NCBI RefSeq assembly: GCF_000009265.1
Contig: NC_008380.1
Coordinates: 2,919,501 to 2,983,500, forward strand
Length of the DNA: 64,000 nucleotides
Source: Rhizobium johnstonii 3841
GTDB lineage: Bacteria > Pseudomonadota > Alphaproteobacteria > Rhizobiales > Rhizobiaceae
Reading direction: 5' to 3'
Below are positions 16,740 through 25,020 of the stretch, piece after piece; the first letter of the stretch is position 1; each line of letters begins with the position of its first letter. The notes under the pieces were generated by a model. That model was given only the letters and a program-made list of their open reading frames with translations. It made no database searches and was not told where the DNA came from. The position numbers and the translations under genes were made by a program.

Positions 16740-18275
16740 ATGAGTACCGGCGTAAGCACATCGACCGACAAGATCATCGTCGACAGGTCGCGCAGCCACC
16801 GCAACAAGGCCGTTTCCAAGGCCGTGCGGCAGACGCGCGAACGTCTTCAGTCCGGTCACGCGTCCAATTCCTCCTTCGATCGTGACGTGCTCGACATGTA
16901 TGTGGCGTCGGTGCTGCAGGGCGCGACGATCATGCCGCTCTTCGTCGTCATCATCACCGCGCTTGGCGTCTATTTCACTGAAGATACGCAATTGATCTTC
17001 TGGGCGCTGCTGACACTCACCTGTCACGCCGGCAATATCCTGCTTGCAAGGCGCGCGCGCCGGCAGGAGATTACCGCCGAGAGCGCCCGCAAATGGCGCC
17101 GCCTGCTGCTCTCCGGCCAGTTCCTGATTGGCTGCTGCTGGGCCGTCTTCGCATTGCAGGGCTGCGACACCTGCGAGCCATCGAGCTTCATTCTTTATAA
17201 GGGCGCCACGCTGCTGATCGCGCTCTCGGTCACGGCGATGTCGAACTTCATGCTGACGCCCGCCGTGCTCGCCGCCTTCTCGCCGGCGGTCCTGGCGCTT
17301 GCCGCCAAGAGCGGCCTGTCGCGCGACCTCCTCGAAATCAGCTTGACGGGGCTCGTCACCACAACCCTCGTCTTCTTCAATTATATCAGCGACCGGCTCT
17401 TCAAGTCGAACCTCAGGATCCTTTCCTACCAATCGGAGAAGGACGACCTGATCGCCGAGTTGGAGGTGGCGAAATCGATGTCGGACGAAGCTCGCCGCCG
17501 CGCCGAAGAGGCAAACCTCGCCAAATCGCGCTTTCTTGCCTCCATGTCGCACGAACTCAGAACCCCGCTCAACGCCATCCTCGGCTTTTCCGAGGTGATG
17601 TCGGCCGAAGTCATGGGGCCGCTCGCCAATCCGACCTACAAGGAATATGCTGGCGATATCCACCGCTCCGGCCAGCATCTGCTCGATCTCATCAACGAAA
17701 TCCTCGACCTGTCTCGCATCGAAGCCGGCAAATACGAGCTGAGCGAGGAGGCGATCTCGCTTCTCGATATCACCGAAGATTGCATCGGCATGGTCCAACT
17801 GCGCGCCCGCGCCAAGAACATCGCCATTTCGGACCAGTTCGAGCGGCAGTTGCCGGCCATCTGGGCCGACGAGAAGTCGATGCGCCAGGTCGTGCTCAAC
17901 CTTCTCTCCAATGCCGTGAAGTTCACGCCGCAGGGCGGCGAGATCCACGTCAAAGTCGGCTGGACCGCCGGCGGCGGACAGTACATCTCGATCAAGGACA
18001 ACGGCCCCGGCATTCCGGAAGAAGAGATTCCCATCGTCCTGTCGGCCTTCGGCCAAGGCTCGATCGCCATCAAGAGCGCCGAACAAGGTACCGGCCTCGG
18101 CCTGCCGATCGTCCAGGCGATCCTTGCCAAGCATGACGGTCAGTTCCTGCTGAAATCGAAGCTGCGCGAGGGCACCGAAGTTATCGCCATCCTGCCCGCC
18201 AAGCGCGTGCTCCAGAGCCTGCCGGCCGTCGAGGAGGCCCAGGCCGTCGCGCGCAAGCGCAAGAGTTTTGCCTGA
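16740..18275 (+). CDS. PleC/DivJ/PdhS-like membrane sensor histidine kinase
   Basis: A 511-residue kinase. Residues 55-215 contain about five to six hydrophobic helices forming a membrane sensor, with no PAS domain visible. A coiled linker (230-262) leads to a HisKA domain with phosphoacceptor H271 in SHELRTPLNAILGFSEVM. GPLANPTYKEYAGDIHRSGQ follows, the pattern of the PleC/DivJ/PdhS group that acts on DivK. The HATPase has N391 (NLLSNAVKFT), DNGPGI (420-425) and GTGLGL (450-455). No response regulator is adjacent. A GTG at 16734 would add two residues. A role in cell-cycle or polarity control is inferred from HisKA similarity. Confidence 0.85.
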   Translation: MSTGVSTSTDKIIVDRSRSHRNKAVSKAVRQTRERLQSGHASNSSFDRDVLDMYVASVLQGATIMPLFVVIITALGVYFTEDTQLIFWALLTLTCHAGNILLARRARRQEITAESARKWRRLLLSGQFLIGCCWAVFALQGCDTCEPSSFILYKGATLLIALSVTAMSNFMLTPAVLAAFSPAVLALAAKSGLSRDLLEISLTGLVTTTLVFFNYISDRLFKSNLRILSYQSEKDDLIAELEVAKSMSDEARRRAEEANLAKSRFLASMSHELRTPLNAILGFSEVMSAEVMGPLANPTYKEYAGDIHRSGQHLLDLINEILDLSRIEAGKYELSEEAISLLDITEDCIGMVQLRARAKNIAISDQFERQLPAIWADEKSMRQVVLNLLSNAVKFTPQGGEIHVKVGWTAGGGQYISIKDNGPGIPEEEIPIVLSAFGQGSIAIKSAEQGTGLGLPIVQAILAKHDGQFLLKSKLREGTEVIAILPAKRVLQSLPAVEEAQAVARKRKSFA

Positions 18276-18276
18276 T

Positions 18277-18660
18277 TCAGCTAAAGAACAGGTGCTTGCT
18301 GAGGACGAAGCCGAGATAAAGGCAGCAGGCGGCGATCATGCAGGTCACCGCGAAGGAACCGAGATCCTTGGCGTGTTTGCCGACGATCGAAATCTCCGGT
18401 GAAATCCGGTCGATCACCTCTTCAACGGCGGTATTCATCGCCTCCATCGAAAAGAGCCCGAGAAACAGAAGCACTGCGACGACGATCTCGCCCGCAGTAG
18501 CGCCGATCAGCGCCAGCGCCGCGATCGAAACGACGAAGAAGCCGAGTTCCTGGCGGAAGGCCGCCTCTTTCAGCACCCGCACGAAGCCCGCCCAGGAATA
18601 GCTGGCGGCGGCGATGAAATGCCGAAGTCCGGTCTCTTTCGTCACCGCAGGCTTCGTCAA
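18277..18660 (-). CDS. dgkA: Diacylglycerol kinase (DgkA)
   Basis: A 127-residue three-helix membrane enzyme that phosphorylates diacylglycerol to phosphatidate with ATP. The family core is clear: RHFIAAASYSWAGFVRVLKE and AFRQELGFF, then EAMNTAVEEVIDRIS with E73, N76 and E80 corresponding to catalytic residues of the E. coli enzyme, and GKHAKDLGS. I place the start at a TTG (18660), five bases after GAGAGG, because no ATG lies in the right place; the frame stays open upstream without family similarity. In rhizobia the enzyme recycles diacylglycerol released by membrane-lipid and glucan modification. Confidence 0.88.
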   Translation of the reverse strand: MTKPAVTKETGLRHFIAAASYSWAGFVRVLKEAAFRQELGFFVVSIAALALIGATAGEIVVAVLLFLGLFSMEAMNTAVEEVIDRISPEISIVGKHAKDLGSFAVTCMIAACCLYLGFVLSKHLFFS

Positions 18661-18799
18661 GATGCCCTCTCCTCTTCCCGTTGCATCGCAGACCGGGAGA
18701 GGCGTTGCCGCCTCCCCTTCGATGAGCCAATACGCAAATACCGAATCCACTTGGGCCGTGCAAGCGAACGCGTGCGGATCGACGGCGCCCACCGCGGCC

Positions 18800-19816
18800 T
18801 TAATGCTTATTCGACACACCTGCCTGGGCGAAGGTCGCCATGCCGGAATGACAGGCGGCAGCAGCCTTGACGATACCGGCGGCAAGGGCGGCACCGGTGC
18901 CTTCGCCGAGCCGCATGCCGAGCGCCAGAAGCGGCGTCTTGCCGAGCATCTCGATTGCGCGCAAATGCCCGGGCTCACCGGAGACATGGCCGATCAGGCA
19001 ATGATCGAGCGCGGATGGATTGGCGGCTTTCAGGATCGCCGCCGCCGCGGTCGCGACATAACCGTCGATCAGCACCGGGATGCGCTCCATGCGGGCAGCA
19101 AGGATGGCGCCGGCCATCGCCGCGATCTCGCGGCCGCCAAGCCGGCGCATGATCTCCAGCGGATCGTCGAGATGGTCGCCATGCAGTGCCACCGCCTTTT
19201 CCACCGCCGCGATCTTTCGCTCCAGCATCTCGCCTTCCGAACCGGTGCCGGGTCCCACCCAGTCACGCGCCGAGCCGCCGTAGAGCGCATAGTTGATCGC
19301 CGCCGCAATCGTCGTATTGCCGATGCCCATCTCGCCGATGCAGAGCAGGTCGGTGCCGCCGGCGATCGCCTCCATGCCGAAGGCCATGGTCGCCGCGCAA
19401 TCGCGCTCGGAAAGCGCCGCCTCCTCGGTGATGTCGCCGGTGGGGTAATCGAGCGCCAGATCGAAGACTTTCAGCCCGAGGTCATAGGCGACACAGATCT
19501 GGTTGATTGCAGCACCGCCCGCCGCAAAATTCTCGACCATCTGTTGCGTCACCGTTGGCGGAAAGGGCGTGATGCCCTGCTTGGTGACGCCGTGATTGCC
19601 GGCAAAGATCGCCACCAGCGGCCGGTTGACGGCAGGTGTGCGGCCCGTCCAGGCAGCAAGCCAGAAGGCGATTTCCTCGAGCCGTCCGAGCGCGCCCGGT
19701 GGCTTGGTCAGCTGCGCGTCACGTTCGCGCGCCGCCACCAGCGCGCGGGCATCCGGTCCCGGCAGGTCACGGAGCAGGGTACGGAAATCGTCGAACGGCA
19801 GGCCTGAAACGCTCAT
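18800..19816 (-). CDS. cobT: Nicotinate-nucleotide--dimethylbenzimidazole phosphoribosyltransferase
   Basis: A 338-residue enzyme (CobU in the P. denitrificans and rhizobial naming) that makes alpha-ribazole phosphate, the lower-ligand precursor of cobalamin. Motifs recognised include FAGNHGVTKQGITPFPPTVT, the glycine-rich FAAGGAAINQI, GEMGIGNTTIAAAI, and the C-terminal RLGEGTGAALAAGI that carries the general-base Glu region. The length fits the family. The start at 19816 is chosen because the frame upstream overlaps the divergent cobS gene. It is divergent from cobS with a 156-bp spacer. Confidence 0.93.
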   Translation of the reverse strand: MSVSGLPFDDFRTLLRDLPGPDARALVAARERDAQLTKPPGALGRLEEIAFWLAAWTGRTPAVNRPLVAIFAGNHGVTKQGITPFPPTVTQQMVENFAAGGAAINQICVAYDLGLKVFDLALDYPTGDITEEAALSERDCAATMAFGMEAIAGGTDLLCIGEMGIGNTTIAAAINYALYGGSARDWVGPGTGSEGEMLERKIAAVEKAVALHGDHLDDPLEIMRRLGGREIAAMAGAILAARMERIPVLIDGYVATAAAAILKAANPSALDHCLIGHVSGEPGHLRAIEMLGKTPLLALGMRLGEGTGAALAAGIVKAAAACHSGMATFAQAGVSNKH

Positions 19817-19857
19817 CTGTGCGGTTTTCCTATGAATCCGGGTATTCTTGTTTTTTT

Positions 19858-19881
19858 CCCGCAAATCAGCTTCTTTGCGGG
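19858..19881. promoter_or_regulatory. Hairpin in the cobT-cobS divergent promoter region
   Basis: CCCGCAAA (19858-19865) is mirrored by TTTGCGGG (19874-19881) with an 8-base spacer, inside the 156-base divergent intergenic region. It could be an operator or a leader hairpin of cobS. A T-run precedes it on the plus strand, so it does not look like a terminator in either direction. I found no B12-box, so a cobalamin riboswitch is not supported here. Confidence 0.35.
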
Positions 19882-19972
19882 TGGCAACTCTCTTAAAGCG
19901 GGCGGACGAGGCGAACAACTCCAAAAGCGCCGCCGCGACCATAAGCCGAGACCTCCGGCAGAACGAAGCAGA

Positions 19973-20755
19973 ATGAAGATCAAGGACTATGCGGTCGATA
20001 CCGCCCGCGCCGTCGCCTTCCTCAGCCGCATTCCCATGCCGCAATCGCTGTTCAAAGGCTATGACGGCAGGCTCGGCCGGCTGGTGCGCGCCTTTCCCTT
20101 TGCCGGCATCGTCATCGGCTTCATCCCCGCACTCGCCCTCCTCCTGCTTTTGGGGCTGCGTGCGGACCCGCTGATGGCAGCCTTGATCGCGCTTTCCATC
20201 CAGGTCCTCGTCACCGGCGCACTGCACGAGGACGGTCTGGCCGATACGGCCGACGGCATCGGCGGCGGCAAAAGCCGCGAACAGAGCCTCCTCATCATGA
20301 AAGACAGCCGGATCGGCACCTATGGCGCGATAGCGCTGATCCTCTCCTTGGCGATCCGCGCCGCCGCGCTTGCTGTGATCGCCCGCCATTCCTCGCCGCT
20401 CACGGCAGCCCTCGCCATTCCCGCCGTCGCGGCTCTCAGCCGCGGCGCCATCGCCTGGCACTGGCAGCGGTTGGCACCGGCAAAGGCCGATGGCGTGGCC
20501 GCCTCGACCGGCCAGCCGGACGAGGCGGCGATGCAGTTTGCGCTCGCCTCAGCCGGCCTCGTCGCAGCGCTTTTGATCTGGCCTGCCTTCGGCCTGCGGC
20601 CGCTGGTTGCAAGCCTTCTCGCCACCGGCATCGCAGGGTTTGCCTTCACCGCTTTCATCCGCCGCAAGCTTGCCGGCCACACCGGCGATACGCTGGGCGC
20701 GACGCAGCAAATTTGCGAGATCGCCACTCTTTGCGCCCTTGCCACGGCACTTTGA
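19973..20755 (+). CDS. cobS: Adenosylcobinamide-GDP ribazoletransferase (cobalamin synthase)
   Basis: This 260-residue integral membrane enzyme (CobV in rhizobial naming) joins adenosylcobinamide-GDP and alpha-ribazole, the last assembly step of cobalamin. Diagnostic segments are FLSRIPMPQS near residue 18, the acidic metal site GALHEDGLADTADGIGGG (about 81-98), and MKDSRIGTYGAIALILSL. C-terminal hydrophobic helices end in GHTGDTLGATQQICE. ATG 19973 is chosen because family similarity begins there; an open frame upstream to 19832 lies in the promoter region. Confidence 0.93.
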   Translation: MKIKDYAVDTARAVAFLSRIPMPQSLFKGYDGRLGRLVRAFPFAGIVIGFIPALALLLLLGLRADPLMAALIALSIQVLVTGALHEDGLADTADGIGGGKSREQSLLIMKDSRIGTYGAIALILSLAIRAAALAVIARHSSPLTAALAIPAVAALSRGAIAWHWQRLAPAKADGVAASTGQPDEAAMQFALASAGLVAALLIWPAFGLRPLVASLLATGIAGFAFTAFIRRKLAGHTGDTLGATQQICEIATLCALATAL

Positions 20756-20773
20756 AACTCCGATATATCCTTC

Positions 20774-20992
20774 ATGCAAACACCCTGCATTCACCTCTGC
20801 TCCCTGGAGCCCAGCACCGGATTTTGCGCCGGCTGCGGCCGGACTCTTCAGGAAATCGGCAGCTGGACGAGCTATTCCGACACTGAGCGAAGGCGGATCA
20901 TGGCGCTGCTGCCGGCAAGGCTTGCAGGCGCCACCACGGTGCCGAACCTTATGAAATCAAGCCTCGTCGCCGGGCCGGAGCGGCCTCTATGA
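20774..20992 (+). CDS. DUF1289 protein with Cys motif
   Basis: A 72-residue protein with the DUF1289 signature: TPCIHLCSLEPSTGFCAGCG carries four cysteines (C5, C9, C18, C21) that probably bind a metal. W32 and a helical ERRRIMALLPARLA segment follow. The function is unknown. It lies 18 bp after cobS and its stop overlaps the next start by 4 bp (ATGA), so it belongs to the cobS transcript. Confidence 0.85.
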   Translation: MQTPCIHLCSLEPSTGFCAGCGRTLQEIGSWTSYSDTERRRIMALLPARLAGATTVPNLMKSSLVAGPERPL

Positions 20993-21690
20993 TTCGTTTG
21001 ACCGTCTTCCTCGTCGTAATCGGCATCGGCCTTGCCGTGCTGATCGTCAACAATGACAACAGCCGCATTCTTGGCCTGCAGAGCGATGACTTCGGCCGCG
21101 TCGTCTATCTGCTGCCGATCGCGCTGATGCTGTCTGCCGGCATCTGGGCGAGCCGGCGCAGCGTCGGCGAAACGATGCGCCAGATGATGATCTGGCTGGT
21201 CATCATCCTGGCGCTTGTGACCGTTTATCTCTATCGCCAGGAAGCGCTCGGCGTCGGCAACAGGCTGCTCGCCGGCCTCGTTCCCGGCCGCGCCGTCGTC
21301 GTCACGACAAGCGAGGGCGGCCAGGAGATCATTCTGCACAAGCTGCTGAACGGCCATTTCCAAGCCGATGTCGCGGTCAATGGCCAGACGGTCGAGATGC
21401 TCGTCGATACCGGCGCCAGCATGGTGGCGCTGTCGCGCGAAGATGCCGAGCGGATCGGCATCGATCTCTCCCGCCTCACCTATTCCATGACTATCATGAC
21501 AGCCAACGGCCGCGGCCGCGCAGCACCCGTCACGCTCGACCAGGTAGCGATCGGCCCGATCGTCCGCAACAATGTCGCAGCCAGCGTTTCCGAGGATGGC
21601 CGGCTCGACCAGAGCCTGCTCGGTATGAGCTTCCTCGAAACGCTGGGCTCGCTGCAGATGCAGACCGACGAACTCCGCATGCGCGACTAG
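20989..21690 (+). CDS. Membrane-anchored retropepsin-like aspartic protease (TIGR02281 type)
   Basis: A 233-residue protein with an N-terminal hydrophobic helix (1-20) and two more near 38-54 and 66-82. A clan AA aspartic protease domain follows. The catalytic motif is LVDTGASMVALS (DTGAS at 140-144), preceded by NGHFQADVAVNGQ and followed by the flap-like TANGRGRAAPVTLDQVAIG. Only one D-T-G triad is present, so the active form should be a dimer, as in retropepsins. The active domain is probably periplasmic. The substrate is unknown. Confidence 0.85.
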   Translation: MIRLTVFLVVIGIGLAVLIVNNDNSRILGLQSDDFGRVVYLLPIALMLSAGIWASRRSVGETMRQMMIWLVIILALVTVYLYRQEALGVGNRLLAGLVPGRAVVVTTSEGGQEIILHKLLNGHFQADVAVNGQTVEMLVDTGASMVALSREDAERIGIDLSRLTYSMTIMTANGRGRAAPVTLDQVAIGPIVRNNVAASVSEDGRLDQSLLGMSFLETLGSLQMQTDELRMRD

Positions 21691-21781
21691 TTGCGGCTCC
21701 GCCGCTTTACGGCGACGACCGGATCTGGCAGCTTGAGCGGAAGAACAACAAGACCACAAAGAGCAAAAAGAAACTCCTGCC

Positions 21782-21879
21782 GCATAAATCCTTAAATCGG
21801 AATCGATTTAAGGATTTATGCAACAATTCAAAGTGCTACAGCGTCCTTTGCGCGTCTGAAAAGACGCGCGGCGCTGTAG
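21782..21879. repeat. Composite palindromic intergenic repeat
   Basis: Two hairpins stand in tandem 91 bases after the protease stop. A perfect 18-bp stem pairs 21782-21799 with 21804-21821 around a GAAT loop. A second structure has outer arms CTACAGCG (21836-21843) and CGCTGTAG (21872-21879) and an inner stem GCGCGTCT/AGACGCGC (21850-21857, 21862-21869) with a GAAA loop. The second half has a diverged copy at 46671-46722 in opposite orientation. It probably also serves as the terminator of the cobS transcript. Confidence 0.8.
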
Positions 21880-21955
21880 TCTGGTGGCACCACATGTTCG
21901 GCCGGCCTTCGCCCGCGGCGAGGCCTTGATCCATGGGTGCGACAGGAGTTTCGCG

Positions 21956-22393
21956 ATGAATTCACTCTGGCCGATCGTCATCGGCGGCATTCTGCCCGCC
22001 CTGTTCTGGGGCATCACCGCCATCTTCCAGAAGCAGAGCGCCACGGCTGCCACCGGCTCCGCCATCTACCTGATCGCCTTCGGCGCTGCCTGCGCGCTCG
22101 CCGGGCTGATCGCCGCCCTGATCTGGCGCCCTGCCCCCTGGACCGCCGAAGGCCTTGGCTTTGCCGCCACATCAGGCGCCTGCTTTGCCGTCGGCACCGG
22201 CCTCATCAGCTTTGCGCTTTTCACTTATGGTGTCCCCGTCTCGAAACTCGCCCCGATCTGGAGCTGCAACGTGCTGGTGACGCTGGCAATCGGCGCCGTC
22301 TTTCTCGGCGAAGCCTCCGAGCTCGACATCGTAAAGCTCGTCGCCGGCACCCTCCTCATCATCTCCGGCGCCCTTCTCGTCAGCAGCGCCTGA
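21956..22393 (+). CDS. EamA-type half transporter (DMT superfamily)
   Basis: A 145-residue hydrophobic protein with about five transmembrane helices, from LWPIVIGGILPALFWGITAI to LVAGTLLIISGALLVS. The conserved end of an EamA repeat is visible (PVSKLAPIWSCNVLVTLAIG, VFLGEA). It contains one EamA unit of the usual two, so it should work as a homodimer or with a partner. The start at 21956 follows AGGAG by seven bases. The transported molecule is unknown. Confidence 0.8.
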   Translation: MNSLWPIVIGGILPALFWGITAIFQKQSATAATGSAIYLIAFGAACALAGLIAALIWRPAPWTAEGLGFAATSGACFAVGTGLISFALFTYGVPVSKLAPIWSCNVLVTLAIGAVFLGEASELDIVKLVAGTLLIISGALLVSSA

Positions 22394-22521
22394 CGGAAAA
22401 CTGGCGCAATATGCAGCAGCAGAAGACGAGCAGTTCGCCGCCCCATGCTCCTGCGTTGCAGCGCGTTCCGCTTTGTTGATATCCTGCGTCACGGCGCCTC
22501 CGCGCCATACCGGAGCTCGAC

Positions 22522-23445
22522 ATGAACCCACGACAGTTGAAGACATTCCTCGCAGTGATCCGGCACGAAAATCTCACGCGCGCCGCTGCCGAGGTCAATC
22601 TCGCTCAGTCGAGCCTCAGCGACCAGATACAGGCGCTGGAAGAGGAACTGGGCGCAGACCTCTTCCTCCGCTCCCGGCAGGGCGTCGTCCCGACACCGGC
22701 AGCCGCGGTCCTCAAGGCCTATGCCGAAGAGATACTGGCACTGAACGACGAGGCGAAGGCCGCCGTCAGTGCTGCAGCCGGCAACGCCGCACAGTCCATC
22801 ACCTTGGGGACGCTCGAAACCATCGCCGCCGAAAGGCTGGCGCCCTGGCTGTCACTCTTTCGCAAGAAGAACCCAGACGTCGGCCTCAAGCTCAAGGTCG
22901 GCGGCAGCGGCGAATTGCTTGCGCAATTGCAGCAGGGCTCGATCGACGTCGCCTTCATCTTCGATCGCGGGCAGCAGGATGAACGCTTCTTGACGCGCCG
23001 CATCGGCAGCGAACCGCTGGTGCTGATTGCCGGCCGAGATTCGCAAGCCCGACCACCCGCAAGCCTCGCGGCACTGAGCACGGCACCCTTCGTCGCCACC
23101 GAAACCGGCTGCGTCTACCGGCACCTGTTCGACACTGCCTTTGCCGAAGCGCGCATTGCAGCGCCTTCAATCGTCACGGAAGCCGACAGCATCGCGACGA
23201 TCGTCCGGCTCGTTGCCTCCGGCACCGGTTATGGCCTCGTCCCGCGCCTTGCCGTCGGCCCGGCCGCAGCGCGGGGCAACCTCGTCGAACTGCCATGGCC
23301 GGGCAAACCACCCGCAGCCTCGCTGATAATGATGTGGCGGCGCAGGCGCGTGCAGCCGCCGGCGCTTACCCTCCTGCTGCAATCGGCAAGCGAAGAACTC
23401 TCGCCGCTCAGACCAGGCGATGCCCGCCTTCGACATGCAGGATAG
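22522..23445 (+). CDS. LysR-family transcriptional regulator
   Basis: A 307-residue LTTR. The HTH lies in residues 1-60 (MNPRQLKTFLAVIRHENLTR, VNLAQSSLSDQIQALEEELG, FLRSRQGVVPT). The effector-binding domain follows from about residue 90 (ITLGTLETIAAERLAPWLSL). The C-terminus is Pro/Arg-rich. Its last 38 bases overlap tail-to-tail with the SDR gene on the other strand. Its target is not evident; the convergent SDR is a candidate only by proximity. Confidence 0.88.
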   Translation: MNPRQLKTFLAVIRHENLTRAAAEVNLAQSSLSDQIQALEEELGADLFLRSRQGVVPTPAAAVLKAYAEEILALNDEAKAAVSAAAGNAAQSITLGTLETIAAERLAPWLSLFRKKNPDVGLKLKVGGSGELLAQLQQGSIDVAFIFDRGQQDERFLTRRIGSEPLVLIAGRDSQARPPASLAALSTAPFVATETGCVYRHLFDTAFAEARIAAPSIVTEADSIATIVRLVASGTGYGLVPRLAVGPAAARGNLVELPWPGKPPAASLIMMWRRRRVQPPALTLLLQSASEELSPLRPGDARLRHAG

Positions 23446-24145
23446 TACCTGTCGTAAATCCGTTGCCGATCAGGAAGCGGATCGCATCAGCAATATCATC
23501 GGGCCGCCCAACGCGTCCGGCCGGCAGGCGCTGTGCCATCGCGTCGAGCGTCGCCTGCTTGGCGTCGCCGGCGACGAAGCTCCAGATCGGCGTGTCCACC
23601 CATCCGGGCGACACCGCGTTGATCCGGATCGGCGCCAGTTCGACAGCAAGCGCCCTGACCAGGCCTTCGAGCGCCGCATTGACGGCTGCGACCACGGATC
23701 CCCGCGCCGCCGGCCGATAGGCCGCGACACCTGACGTATAAGTAATCGATCCTGAGGGCGGCAGATGGGCGGCCCCGTATTTCGCCAGCAGCAGCGGCCC
23801 ATAGAACTTGCTTTCGACCACCCTTTGCGCCGCCATAAGCTCGATCGTAGGCAGCAGTTGATAGGCGCCTTCGATATCGGCCGCCGTGCTGACGATGTGA
23901 TCGACCGGCCCGCTATTGCAAAACAGCGCCGCGACCTCTTCCTCGCGCGATATATCGACGGCAACCGTCGCCAATCCAGGATGGTCACCGAGATCGCGGC
24001 GGGCCGCCGTAAGCTTATCTTCGCTGCGTCCGGCGATCATCACCGCCGCCCCTTCCCCGAGCAACCGCCTCGCCAGCGCCAGCCCCATTCCGGAACTGCC
24101 GCCAACAATAATGATCTTCGCGCCTTCGATCCTGATATCCGTCAT
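23408..24145 (-). CDS. SDR-fold oxidoreductase with a degenerate active site
   Basis: A 245-residue short-chain dehydrogenase fold. The nucleotide motif is GGSSGMGLALARRLL (15-29), with GR at the end of strand 2 and TAADIEG replacing the NNAG motif. The usual Ser sits in GSITYTSG. However, the catalytic Tyr-x3-Lys is not intact: after AAY the expected Lys position is Ala (YRPAARGS). The C-terminal SPGWVDTP and GTILHVEGGHRL are standard. It may therefore be a non-classical SDR or inactive as a dehydrogenase. It converges with the LysR gene and overlaps it by 38 bp. Confidence 0.8.
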   Translation of the reverse strand: MTDIRIEGAKIIIVGGSSGMGLALARRLLGEGAAVMIAGRSEDKLTAARRDLGDHPGLATVAVDISREEEVAALFCNSGPVDHIVSTAADIEGAYQLLPTIELMAAQRVVESKFYGPLLLAKYGAAHLPPSGSITYTSGVAAYRPAARGSVVAAVNAALEGLVRALAVELAPIRINAVSPGWVDTPIWSFVAGDAKQATLDAMAQRLPAGRVGRPDDIADAIRFLIGNGFTTGTILHVEGGHRLV

Positions 24146-24258
24146 CTGCCATCTCCTTCTCGGCTGATGCAGCAGATGCCTCGCATCAGAGCGGAAGAAA
24201 AACGGTAGAAACCGATGGTGTCATCGGGTTTTCCGATGGCGCGTATTCGGGTGATTGA

Positions 24259-25020
24259 TCAATTGCGCAGCCGGTAGCCGGTCTTGAAGATCCAGGCGAG
24301 CGTTCCTAGGCAGATCACCAGGAACACCGTGATCATCGCCAGGCTGATCGCCGGATTGACGTCGGCGATCCCGTAAAAACTCCAGCGGAAGCCGCTGACG
24401 AGATAGAGCACCGGGTTGAGGTGGCTGACCGCCTGCCAGAAGGGCGGCAGCATGCTGACGGAATAGAAGCTGCCGCCGAGAAAGGTCAGCGGCGGCACCA
24501 CCAGCATGGGAATGAGGTTCAGTTGTTCGAAATTCCCGGCCCAGATGCCGATCATGAAGCCGAACAGGCTGAAGGTGATCGCCGTCAATAGGAAGAACAG
24601 GATCATCATGAAGGGATGCTCGATCCTGACGTCAACGAAGAGATTGGCGGTCAGGAGAATGATGAAGCCGATGATCATGCCCTTGGTCGCCGCCGCTCCG
24701 ACATAACCGAGCAGGATCTCCGTCATCGCCACCGGCGCCGAAAGCACCTCGTAGATCGTGCCGGTGAATTTAGGGAAATAGATGCCGAAAGAGCCGTTGC
24801 TGATGCACTGGCCGAGCAGCGTCAGCATGATCAGGCCGGGCGTGATGAAGGCGCCGTAGGACACGCCCTCCACCTCCTGAATACGTGAACCGACAGCGGC
24901 GCCGAAGACGATGAAATAGAGCGAGGTCGAGATGACGGGCGAGATGACGCTCTGCAGCAGCGTGCGGCGCGTGCGCGCCATCTCGAAGAAATAGATCGAT
25001 TTGACGGCCTCGACGTTCAT
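24259..25020 (-). CDS. ABC-2 type transporter permease
   Basis: A 253-residue membrane protein with six hydrophobic helices and the ABC-2 signature region (PLTFLGGSFYSVSMLPPFWQ, HLNPVLYLVSGFRWSFYG). It resembles the YadH/NodJ-like exporter permeases. It overlaps the ATPase gene by 4 bp (ATGA), giving a two-gene ABC exporter. The substrate could be a drug, lipid or polysaccharide; the sequence does not tell. Confidence 0.88.
   Translation of the reverse strand: MNVEAVKSIYFFEMARTRRTLLQSVISPVISTSLYFIVFGAAVGSRIQEVEGVSYGAFITPGLIMLTLLGQCISNGSFGIYFPKFTGTIYEVLSAPVAMTEILLGYVGAAATKGMIIGFIILLTANLFVDVRIEHPFMMILFFLLTAITFSLFGFMIGIWAGNFEQLNLIPMLVVPPLTFLGGSFYSVSMLPPFWQAVSHLNPVLYLVSGFRWSFYGIADVNPAISLAMITVFLVICLGTLAWIFKTGYRLRN

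Noticed and set aside
16707..18134. A 475-codon minus-strand open frame opposite the histidine kinase
   Set aside because: It mirrors the kinase reading frame and contains no recognisable domain.
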